Positions 1 to 5,020 of a DNA stretch of 5,020 nucleotides are shown here, piece after piece. Both the position numbers and the translations under genes were made by a program. Each line of letters starts with the position of its first letter. Position 1 is the stretch's first letter. The notes under the pieces were generated by a model. It was not told the origin of the DNA and made no database searches. It worked only from the letters and a program-made list of their open reading frames with translations. The DNA comes from Chloroflexota bacterium (GTDB lineage: Bacteria > Chloroflexota > Limnocylindria > Limnocylindrales > CSP1-4): NCBI GenBank assembly GCA_017860675.1, contig JAGDMV010000143.1:1-5020 (forward strand), written 5' to 3'.

Positions 1-701
1 GTGGTCGTGACCAGGTCCGCGTGCGGAAACGGCGAGGGGTGGACTCCTGCCGCCACGAGGCCGGCGACGTGGGCGATGTCCGCCAGCAGGAAGGCGCCGA
101 CGCCGTGGGCGATGCTGGCCAGGCGCTCGAAGTCGAAGAGGCGCGAGTAGGCGCTGGCGCCGACGATCAGGAGCTTCGGCCGGACCTCGGCCGCCTGCCG
201 CTCGAGGGCGTCGTAGTCGATCCGCTCGGTGGCGGGGTCGACGCCGTACTGGTGGACCTCGAACCACCTGCCGGACAGGTTGACCGGCGAGCCGTGGGTC
301 AGGTGACCGCCGTGGGCCAGGCTCATGCCAAGGATCCTGTCGCCGGGCGAGAGGACGGAGAAGAAGGCTGCCTGGTTGGCCTGGGCGCCAGAGTGGGGCT
401 GGACGTTGACGTGGGCCGCCCCGGGGAACAGGGTCAGGGCACGCTCGCGGGCCAGGCGCTCGACCTGGTCGACCCACTCGCAGCCGCCGTAGTAACGCCG
501 CCCGGGCAGGCCCTCGGCGTACTTGTTCGTGAGCCACGAGCCCTGCGCCTCCATGACCGCCGCGAAGGTGTAGTTCTCGCTGGCGATCAGCTCGAGGTGC
601 CGCCGCTGGCGCTCGGCCTCACCGCGCATCGCGGCCCAGACCTCGGAGTCGACCTCGGCGAGCGAGGCCCAGGCGGTCCGCGGGGAACCCGACACGCTCA
701 T
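1..701 (-). CDS. glyA: Serine hydroxymethyltransferase, N-terminal part (3' end beyond window)
   Basis: This cytosolic PLP enzyme interconverts serine plus tetrahydrofolate with glycine plus 5,10-methylene-tetrahydrofolate. 233 codons are visible and the gene runs off the left edge. SHMT signatures in order are ELIASENY at residues 37-44, the block NKYAEGLPGRRYYGGCE at 59-75, NVQPHSGAQAN at 99-109, LAHGGHLTHG at 128-137 and DIAHVAGL at 208-215, where D208 and H211 match the PLP-contacting Asp and His. The visible protein ends at DLVTT, just before the expected TTHK; the Schiff-base lysine should be near residue 237, outside the window. The ATG at 701 gives a normal N-terminus and has a strong Shine-Dalgarno sequence. 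Residue W56 lies where I recall Val being usual (EAQGSV), a small oddity. A 205-base gap separates it from the HAD gene, so it may have its own promoter. The family call is very secure. Confidence 0.97.
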   Translation of the reverse strand, partial: MSVSGSPRTAWASLAEVDSEVWAAMRGEAERQRRHLELIASENYTFAAVMEAQGSWLTNKYAEGLPGRRYYGGCEWVDQVERLARERALTLFPGAAHVNVQPHSGAQANQAAFFSVLSPGDRILGMSLAHGGHLTHGSPVNLSGRWFEVHQYGVDPATERIDYDALERQAAEVRPKLLIVGASAYSRLFDFERLASIAHGVGAFLLADIAHVAGLVAAGVHPSPFPHADLVTT

Positions 702-906
702 GCCCTCTCCTCGGCCTCCCATCGCCTCGGCGGGCGAAGCGGGAGCGGGCCCATTCTCGCCCACCCGGCCACCCCGTGCCCGCCCATGCCCGACCGGGCC
801 GTGCGGACCCAATCCTGGCTGCTGCCTGCTGACTCCATCGCCGCCGTTCTCGTCCGGGCCTCCCGGCTGCACCCGGCCGCCTCGCGCCGGCCCCTTCCCG
901 GTTCCA
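702..906 (-). other. Non-coding gap between the HAD gene and glyA (glyA leader)
   Basis: This 205-base stretch is the only sizeable gap in the window. Apart from the glyA Shine-Dalgarno site it holds no conserved gene. Two short GC hairpins follow the HAD stop codon: GGCCG/CGGCC arms at 875-879 and 888-892, and CCGGG/CCCGG arms at 854-858 and 862-866. Neither has a T-tract, so neither is a convincing intrinsic terminator. A third weak arm pair, GGGCGA (732-737) and TCGCCC (757-762), lies near glyA. I do not recognise a glycine or tetrahydrofolate riboswitch, nor a clear -10/-35 pair. A 46-codon open frame (838-698) overlaps the glyA start by ATGA but has no supporting features. Confidence 0.5.
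703..712 (-). promoter_or_regulatory. Shine-Dalgarno site of glyA
   Basis: On the minus strand this reads GAGGAGAGGG, with the GAGGAG core at 712-707, five bases before the ATG at 701. It is the best ribosome-binding site in the window and fixes the glyA start. Confidence 0.75.
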
Positions 907-1755
907 TCACCGCGCCAGGCGCCCGCCGAGCGCGTAGCGCTCGATCACCGCCGCGACGCCGTCCTCGGCCAGCGGCGGGGCGACCAGCCGGGCGGCGGCC
1001 AGCAGCTCGGCCGGCCCGTCCGGCATCGCCACCCCCAGCCCGACAGCGGTGATCATCTCGAGGTCGTTCAGCTGATCGCCGATCGCCATCGTCGCCGCCA
1101 GCGGGATCCTCGCCCGGCGGGCAAGCCAGCGAACTGCCCGACCCTTCGAGACGCCGGGTGCGACGAACTCGAGGAACTCCGGGTGGCTCACCATCGGCCG
1201 GGCCCGTCCGTCGAAGTTGGCGCTGGCCGCCTCGATCACCGTCGCGGCCTGCCCCGGCGCCCCGATGGCGATCACCTTGCTGACGGGCGGCCCGGCCCAG
1301 GCGCCCACGTCGGCCACGATGTGGACGGTCGTCGGCAGCCAGCGCGACCAGGCATCCAGGTGCCGGTCGGACCGGTCGAAGTACATGGTCTCGAGGCGGC
1401 CGAGGTGCGGCACCAGGCCGGCCTCGCGACACCAGGCGACGGCGTCGCGCGTCGTCGCCACATCCAGCGGCCTGTGGAAGAGGAGCCGGCCCCGGCGGCC
1501 GGTCTCGTCGGCCGGCACTTCCCGGATCGCGGCGCCCTGGAGGCCGATGATCGGCTCGCGGATGCCGAGGCGGCGCGCGACCGGCAGGGCGCTGCTCGGC
1601 ATGCGGCCCGTCGCGAGGGCGACCCGCACCCCGGCGGCGATCGCCGCGTGGACGGCCGCGATCGTTCGCGGCCGCAGGATCCCATCGGTCCCGATGAGGG
1701 TCCCGTCGATGTCGAGCACGAGGAGGCGGACGGCCGGCGACGAGTCGGGGGTCAC
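907..1755 (-). CDS. Cof-type HAD-superfamily phosphatase (subfamily IIB)
   Basis: This is a probable cytosolic Mg2+-dependent phosphatase of 282 residues, close to the usual 260-290 for Cof-like enzymes. Motif I is VLDIDGTL at 13-20, with nucleophile D15 and acid/base D17. Motif II is ALATGR at 46-51, with T49. Motif III lysine is K204 in GVSKG. Motif IV is GDQLNDLEM at 226-234, with metal ligands D227 and D231. The segment at about 84-190 between motifs II and III is the C2B-type cap that sets specificity. Relatives dephosphorylate sugar phosphates, FMN or pyridoxal phosphate; the substrate here cannot be read from sequence. The GTG at 1755 is chosen because motif I follows at the normal distance. 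The only other in-frame start before the prmC stop is a GTG at 1800, which would add 15 residues and leave a 4-base gap after prmC. Neither has a good Shine-Dalgarno sequence. It is probably the last gene of the prfA-prmC transcript. Confidence 0.92.
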   Translation of the reverse strand: MTPDSSPAVRLLVLDIDGTLIGTDGILRPRTIAAVHAAIAAGVRVALATGRMPSSALPVARRLGIREPIIGLQGAAIREVPADETGRRGRLLFHRPLDVATTRDAVAWCREAGLVPHLGRLETMYFDRSDRHLDAWSRWLPTTVHIVADVGAWAGPPVSKVIAIGAPGQAATVIEAASANFDGRARPMVSHPEFLEFVAPGVSKGRAVRWLARRARIPLAATMAIGDQLNDLEMITAVGLGVAMPDGPAELLAAARLVAPPLAEDGVAAVIERYALGGRLAR

Positions 1756-1804
1756 GGCGCCATTGTCGCCCCGAACGGCGACGGCCGGGTCAACCGGCAC
1801 GCGG

Positions 1805-2746
1805 TCACTGCCGGCCGGCGCCGGCGCGCTCCAGCCTGCCGATGCGCGGCAGCCCGCCGAGATCGCGTGACACCGAGCACGACCAGCCCGGGAGCCGCTC
1901 TGCGGCCATCTCCGCGATCGCCTCGCCCTGCCCTGCCCCGATCTCGAGCAGGGCCACGCCCCCCACGGCCAGCCGCCCGGGCAGCAGGTCGACCAGGCGG
2001 CGCACCTGGGCGAGGCCGTCCGGCCCGCCGTCGAGCGCGGCGGCCGGCTCGAACGAGACGGGCGGCGGCAGTCCGGCCAGGTCGCCGCTCCGGACGTAGG
2101 GCAGGTTGGCGACCACCACGTCGACCTCGGCCCGCATGCGCAACGGCGGGACCGCCAGCCCGGCCGGCGGCAGCAGATCGGCGGCGACGACCCCGACCCG
2201 GTCGGCGACCGCGTGCGCCACAGCGTTCTCGCGGGCGAGGTCGACGGCCTCGGGCGAGATGTCGCTGGCCACGATCTCGACCTCGCCGAGCATCCCAAGC
2301 CGGCGGAGGGCCACGGCCAGCGCGACGGCGATCGCCCCGCAGCCGGTGCCAACGTCGGCCACGACCACCGGTGGGGTCCCGGCCGGCCGCGCCGATCCCG
2401 TCAGGCGCTCGACGAGCTCCGCCCTGGCCATGTCGACGATGAGCTCGGTCTCCGGCCTGGGGATGAGCGCTCGCCGGTCGACGGCGAAGGCGAGCCCGTG
2501 GAACTCCTTCAGGCCGCGCAGGTATGCGACCGGCTCGCCGGCGGCGCGCCGCTCCAGGTGCTCGCGGAAGCGGGCGGACCCGTCCACGCCGACGGGCGCC
2601 TCGGGGTGGGCAATGACGGCCGTCCGGTCGGCGCCGATCGCGTCCGCGAGCAACAGCTCGGCGTCAAGTCTCGGCGTGTCGGAGCCGGAGGTCGCCAGGC
2701 GGGCCGTGCCCTCGCGAACCAGCTCGCCGATCGTCCGCATGGCCAT
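1805..2746 (-). CDS. prmC: Peptide chain release factor N5-glutamine methyltransferase (PrmC/HemK)
   Basis: PrmC uses S-adenosylmethionine to methylate the glutamine of the GGQ motif in release factors, which speeds peptide release. It acts in the cytosol on RF1, encoded immediately upstream, and on RF2. At 313 residues it is a little longer than the usual 275-290; the extra length seems to lie in loops near 114-127, 145-155 and 197-206. The N-terminal helical domain (about 1-90) ends in EPVAYLRGLKEFHG (71-84), followed by IPRPETE at 95-101. The SAM-binding motif I is DVGTGCGAIAVALA at 131-144, and SDIS at 161-164 is the acidic SAM-binding loop. The substrate-glutamine motif is NLPY at 214-217, a variant of the usual NPPY. 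The C-terminal SRDLGGLPR matches the normal family end, so the protein is complete. The ATG at 2746 lies 16 bases after the prfA stop; another ATG two codons in (2740) is equally possible. Confidence 0.96.
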   Translation of the reverse strand: MAMRTIGELVREGTARLATSGSDTPRLDAELLLADAIGADRTAVIAHPEAPVGVDGSARFREHLERRAAGEPVAYLRGLKEFHGLAFAVDRRALIPRPETELIVDMARAELVERLTGSARPAGTPPVVVADVGTGCGAIAVALAVALRRLGMLGEVEIVASDISPEAVDLARENAVAHAVADRVGVVAADLLPPAGLAVPPLRMRAEVDVVVANLPYVRSGDLAGLPPPVSFEPAAALDGGPDGLAQVRRLVDLLPGRLAVGGVALLEIGAGQGEAIAEMAAERLPGWSCSVSRDLGGLPRIGRLERAGAGRQ

Positions 2747-2762
2747 GGCGGCTCGCCCGGCC

Positions 2763-3872
2763 TCAGGCCGGCGTGCCCGCCTCTTCCTCGACGAGCTGGC
2801 GCAGACGCTCAGCCTGGTCGGTTGTGACGAGGGCGTCGATCAGCCGGTCCAGGTTGCCGTCGAGAACGCCGGGCAGGTTCGACAGGTCCAGGCCGATGCG
2901 GTGATCAGTCACCCGGTCCTGGGCGAAGTTGTAGGTCCGGACCTTGTCGGCCCGGTCGCCGGCCCCGATCATCGAGCGCCGGGCAGCCGACTCCGACTCG
3001 CGCAACTTCGTCCGCTCGATGTCGAGAAGGCGGGCGCGCAGCACGGCCAGCGCCTTGGCCTTGTTCTTGTGCTGGCTCTTCTCGTCCTGGATCTCGACCA
3101 CCAGGCCAGACGGGAAGTGGGTGATGCGAACGGCCGAGTCGGTGGTGTTCACTGACTGGCCACCGGGCCCCGACGAGCGTTTGACCTCGATGCGCAGGTC
3201 CTTGTCCTCGTCGATCTCCACCTCGGCCTCCTCGGCCTCGGGCATGACGACGACGGTGGCGGTGCTGGTGTGGATCCGCCCGGATGACTCCGTGGTCGGG
3301 ATGCGCTGGACGCGATGGGTGCCGCCCTCGAACTTCAGGCGTGAGTAGGCGCCCTCGCCCGAGACCTGGACGATCGCCTCTTTCACCCCGCCGATGCCGG
3401 TCTCGTTCAGGCTCAGGATCTCGGGCCGGAAGCGGTGCCGCTCGGCGTAGCGCAGGTACATCCGCAGCAGGTCGCCGGCGAACAGGGCGGCCTCCTCGCC
3501 CCCGGCCCCGGCCCGGATCTCCAGGATTACGTTCTTGTCGTCGTTCGGGTCGTGGGGCAGGAGCAGGACCTTGAGCGCCTCGACCTGGGCCGCCTCCTCC
3601 GCCTCCAGGCGGGCGATCTCGTCGCGGGCATAGGCGCGCAGCTCCTCGTCCGACTCCCCGTCGCGCAGCTCGCGGGCGCCCGCCAGCTCCTGCCGCGTCG
3701 CCTCGAGGCGATGGAAGGCATCGACCACGGGCTGCATCCGGGCGAGCTCGCGGCCGATGCGCCGGATCGCGTCCGGGTCGGCGCTGACCTCCGGCCGGGC
3801 GAGCTCGGCCTGGAGGAAAGCGGCCTGGCCCGCGACCTCACGCAGCTTGGCCTCGATCGGGGCGGTGTCCAT
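2763..3872 (-). CDS. prfA: Peptide chain release factor 1 (RF1)
   Basis: RF1 recognises UAA and UAG in the ribosomal A site and triggers hydrolysis of peptidyl-tRNA. The 369-residue product is near the family's usual 355-365. A helical N-terminal domain with charged, coiled-coil-like stretches (about 1-105) is followed by IRAGAGGEEAALFA at 119-132 and the codon-recognition region. The PxT tripeptide PTT at 192-194, within HRVQRIPTTESSGR, marks this as RF1; RF2 carries SPF. The catalytic loop is SSGPGGQSVNTTDS at 233-246, with Q239 the residue methylated by PrmC. NFAQDRVTDHRIG near the C-terminus is the RF family signature, with Ala where Pro is common. The ATG at 3872 lies 3 bases after the DUF1385 stop, with GGGGAG upstream, so translation is probably coupled. 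The gene itself stops with TGA, a codon RF1 does not read. The call is very secure. Confidence 0.98.
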   Translation of the reverse strand: MDTAPIEAKLREVAGQAAFLQAELARPEVSADPDAIRRIGRELARMQPVVDAFHRLEATRQELAGARELRDGESDEELRAYARDEIARLEAEEAAQVEALKVLLLPHDPNDDKNVILEIRAGAGGEEAALFAGDLLRMYLRYAERHRFRPEILSLNETGIGGVKEAIVQVSGEGAYSRLKFEGGTHRVQRIPTTESSGRIHTSTATVVVMPEAEEAEVEIDEDKDLRIEVKRSSGPGGQSVNTTDSAVRITHFPSGLVVEIQDEKSQHKNKAKALAVLRARLLDIERTKLRESESAARRSMIGAGDRADKVRTYNFAQDRVTDHRIGLDLSNLPGVLDGNLDRLIDALVTTDQAERLRQLVEEEAGTPA

Positions 3873-3875
3873 GGC

Positions 3876-4955
3876 TCAGGACTCCCCGGTGGAAGCCGCG
3901 GCCGGCGCGTCGGGCGCCGCCGGGGTCGTGGTGGCGAGCGTGGGCGGGGCGTCGGCGCCAACGACCGGCTCGCCCGCGAGGTCGTCCGGCGTCGCCGGCG
4001 TGGCTGATCTCGGCGACGCGAGCGGCTCGCGCTCGATCGTCCCGGCCTCCGCGGGGAGCGCCTCCCCATCGGCCGCCAGGGCCTGCTCGAGAGCCACGAT
4101 GGCCACCTCGATCATGTCGTCGGTCGGCTGCTTGGTGGTGATCATCTGGACCCACATCCCCGGCGCCGACAGCCAGCGGACGATCGCCCACCGGCGGTGT
4201 CGGGCGGCGAAGCGCAGCAGCTCGTAGGCGACGGCCGCGATCACCGGGACCAGGACGATGCGGCTGAGGATCGTCAGCCACAGCTCCTGGCGGCCGACCA
4301 GGCTGAACACGAAGATCGCCACCAGGATCACGACCACCAGGAACTCGGTGCCGCAGCGCGGGTGCGCCGTCGGGTAGCGCCGCACGGCCTCGACCGTCAG
4401 CGGGTCGGCGGCCTCCAGGGCATGGATCGACATGTGCTCGGCGCCGTGGTACTGGAACGTCCGGCGGACGTCGCTGGCCCGGCTGATCACCAACAGGTAG
4501 CCCACGAAGATGGTGACCTGGGCGATCCCCTCCACGACCCGCTCGACGAAGCCGGGCTGACCGCCGGCCACGAAGCGGGCGACGAGCAGGGGCAGGACGA
4601 AGAACAGGCCGACCCCAAGGACGAGGGTGATGCCCAGCATGAGCGCCACGGCGCCCTTGCCGAGGTCTGCCGAGGCCGGGGCCGCCTCTCCGGGGACTGC
4701 GCTCTCCTCGGCCGCGGCCACGCCGGCGGAGCGGATGAGCCAGCGCGTGCCGACCACGAGGGTCTCGTACAGCACCACCAGCCCGCGGACGAGCGGCAGC
4801 TTCGCCCAGCGGGTCGAGCGGAAGCCGCCGCCCAGCTGCTCGTCGGCCCACAGGATCCGGCCGTCGGGGTGGCGCAGCGCGACCGCGATCGTGTCGCGAC
4901 CGCGCATCAGCACGCCCTCGATGAGGGCCTGGCCACCGTAGGAGAAACGCGCCAT
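3876..4955 (-). CDS. DUF1385 family membrane protein (YqhQ-like), function unknown
   Basis: This is a 359-residue predicted inner-membrane protein of the DUF1385 family, annotated in some databases as a putative metal-dependent enzyme; its role is not established. The family opening YGGQALIEGVLMRG is at 6-19, followed by an AVALRHPDG segment (24-32). Hydrophobic segments lie at about 102-126, 144-157, 205-221 and 226-246. Between the second and third is the family's polar core: FQYHGAEHMSIHALE at 167-181 (H170, E173, H174, H178, E181) and HPRCGTEFL at 198-206, a plausible metal-binding set. ITTKQPTDDMIEVAI at 272-286 closes the conserved domain. Residues 296-359 form an Ala/Pro/Thr-rich tail, unusual for a family of about 300 residues. 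An in-frame TAG four codons upstream makes the ATG at 4955 the first possible start. Its place before prfA-prmC matches other bacteria, where rpmE often precedes it. I see no signal peptide. Confidence 0.94.
   Translation of the reverse strand: MARFSYGGQALIEGVLMRGRDTIAVALRHPDGRILWADEQLGGGFRSTRWAKLPLVRGLVVLYETLVVGTRWLIRSAGVAAAEESAVPGEAAPASADLGKGAVALMLGITLVLGVGLFFVLPLLVARFVAGGQPGFVERVVEGIAQVTIFVGYLLVISRASDVRRTFQYHGAEHMSIHALEAADPLTVEAVRRYPTAHPRCGTEFLVVVILVAIFVFSLVGRQELWLTILSRIVLVPVIAAVAYELLRFAARHRRWAIVRWLSAPGMWVQMITTKQPTDDMIEVAIVALEQALAADGEALPAEAGTIEREPLASPRSATPATPDDLAGEPVVGADAPPTLATTTPAAPDAPAAASTGES
3882..3887 (-). promoter_or_regulatory. Shine-Dalgarno site of prfA inside the DUF1385 gene end
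   Basis: On the minus strand this reads GGGGAG, nine bases before the prfA ATG and overlapping the last codons of DUF1385. It supports the ATG at 3872 and suggests that ribosomes finishing DUF1385 reinitiate on prfA. Confidence 0.55.
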
Positions 4956-4961
4956 GCCCGA

Positions 4962-4967
4962 AGTCTA
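4962..4967 (-). promoter_or_regulatory. Candidate -10 box for a leaderless DUF1385-prfA-prmC transcript
   Basis: On the minus strand this reads TAGACT, fitting the TAnnnT -10 consensus. Only six bases (TCGGGC) separate it from the ATG at 4955, so transcription starting at the usual distance would begin on the A of the start codon. No Shine-Dalgarno sequence lies upstream of this ATG, which agrees with a leaderless message. No clear -35 TTGACA-like hexamer is found at 16-18 bases. The same bases also supply the in-frame TAG stop, so the match could be chance. Confidence 0.35.
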
Positions 4968-4972
4968 GCGGT

Positions 4973-4984
4973 CCGCCCGGGCGG
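4973..4984. repeat. Perfect 12-base palindrome upstream of DUF1385
   Basis: CCGCCCGGGCGG reads the same on both strands. Beyond a T-T mismatch on each side, two further pairs (4970-4971 with 4986-4987) could extend it. It lies 18-29 bases before the DUF1385 ATG, between where -10 and -35 elements would be. It could be an operator, a small hairpin ending an upstream gene, or chance in GC-rich DNA. No T-tract follows on either strand. Confidence 0.35.
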
Positions 4985-5020
4985 TCCCGGTCGATGGGGG
5001 TCGGGCCGGCGCGGCGGGCG

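Larger units (their letters stand above)
4956..5020 (-). other. Upstream edge region; possible tail of an upstream gene
   Basis: These 65 bases hold the candidate -10 box and the palindrome. The frame ending at the TAG at 4967-4965 is open to the window edge, reading PAAPARPPSTGTARADR before the stop, so it could be the end of an upstream gene. By comparison with other genomes that gene might be rpmE, but nothing in these few low-complexity residues identifies it. If real, the stop would lie 9 bases before the DUF1385 ATG, and the promoter idea would be weaker. Confidence 0.25.

Noticed and set aside
854..892. Intrinsic terminator after the HAD gene
   Set aside because: Two hairpins with 5-bp stems exist but neither is followed by a T-rich run; such GC stems arise readily by chance here.
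702..906. Glycine or tetrahydrofolate riboswitch before glyA
   Set aside because: I could not find the conserved core sequences or the matching stems of either class; only a covariance search would settle this.
21..1052. A 343-codon plus-strand open frame
   Set aside because: It is antisense to glyA and the HAD gene end. The minus strand has unmistakable SHMT motifs, while this product has no family features.
1756..2352. A longer HAD protein starting at 2352
   Set aside because: The added N-terminal part is out-of-frame prmC sequence, and Cof phosphatases begin just before the DxD motif, as with the GTG at 1755.
700..2442. A 580-codon open frame on the plus strand
   Set aside because: It lies antisense to the HAD and prmC genes, has Arg/Pro/Ala-rich low-complexity sequence with no recognisable motif, and is the expected by-product of high-GC coding DNA.
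2106..3155. A 349-codon plus-strand open frame across the prmC-prfA junction
   Set aside because: It spans two genes antisense, with a composition (Ser/Ala/Arg-rich) typical of a shadow frame.
3838..4851. A 337-codon minus-strand open frame
   Set aside because: It is the alternative frame of the DUF1385 gene; its Arg/Gly-rich product lacks motifs whereas DUF1385 signatures occur in the other frame.
1..5020. Mobile element, CRISPR array, tRNA or defence system
   Set aside because: No repeats of suitable length, no transposase or integrase motifs, no tRNA-like fold and no defence domains were seen; the five genes account for nearly all of the window.

Overview
This is a GC-rich bacterial chromosome segment (roughly 70% or more G+C by eye). 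It holds five protein genes, all on the minus strand, so transcription runs from high to low coordinates. In transcription order they are a DUF1385 membrane protein (4955-3876), peptide chain release factor 1 prfA (3872-2763), release-factor glutamine methyltransferase prmC (2746-1805), a Cof-type HAD phosphatase (about 1755-907), and the N-terminal half of serine hydroxymethyltransferase glyA (701 to the window edge). All four complete genes end in TGA, and third codon positions are overwhelmingly G or C. No mobile element, CRISPR array, rRNA or tRNA is seen.

Layout: DUF1385, prfA and prmC are packed with gaps of 3 and 16 bases, so they very likely share a transcript. The HAD gene follows after 49 bases, or 4 if an upstream GTG is used. 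A 205-base non-coding stretch then separates the HAD gene from glyA, which has its own strong Shine-Dalgarno sequence. At the promoter-proximal end, 65 bases upstream of DUF1385 contain a TAGACT hexamer placed exactly where a -10 box would give a leaderless transcript, and a perfect 12-base palindrome just upstream of it.

The genes form a recognisable translation and one-carbon neighbourhood. RF1 terminates translation at UAA and UAG. PrmC methylates the glutamine of the RF1 GGQ motif. SHMT supplies glycine and methylene-tetrahydrofolate. DUF1385 next to prfA/prmC, often after rpmE, is a known arrangement in Firmicutes and related lineages, and prfA-prmC upstream of glyA is also common in Gram-positive-type genomes. 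With the very high GC, this suggests a GC-rich Chloroflexota-like or actinobacterial-type organism; that taxonomic guess is inference. The region looks like ordinary housekeeping DNA and I found no convincing new system. The most open questions are the unknown function of DUF1385 and its long Ala/Pro/Thr-rich tail, the possible leaderless promoter, and the glyA leader.
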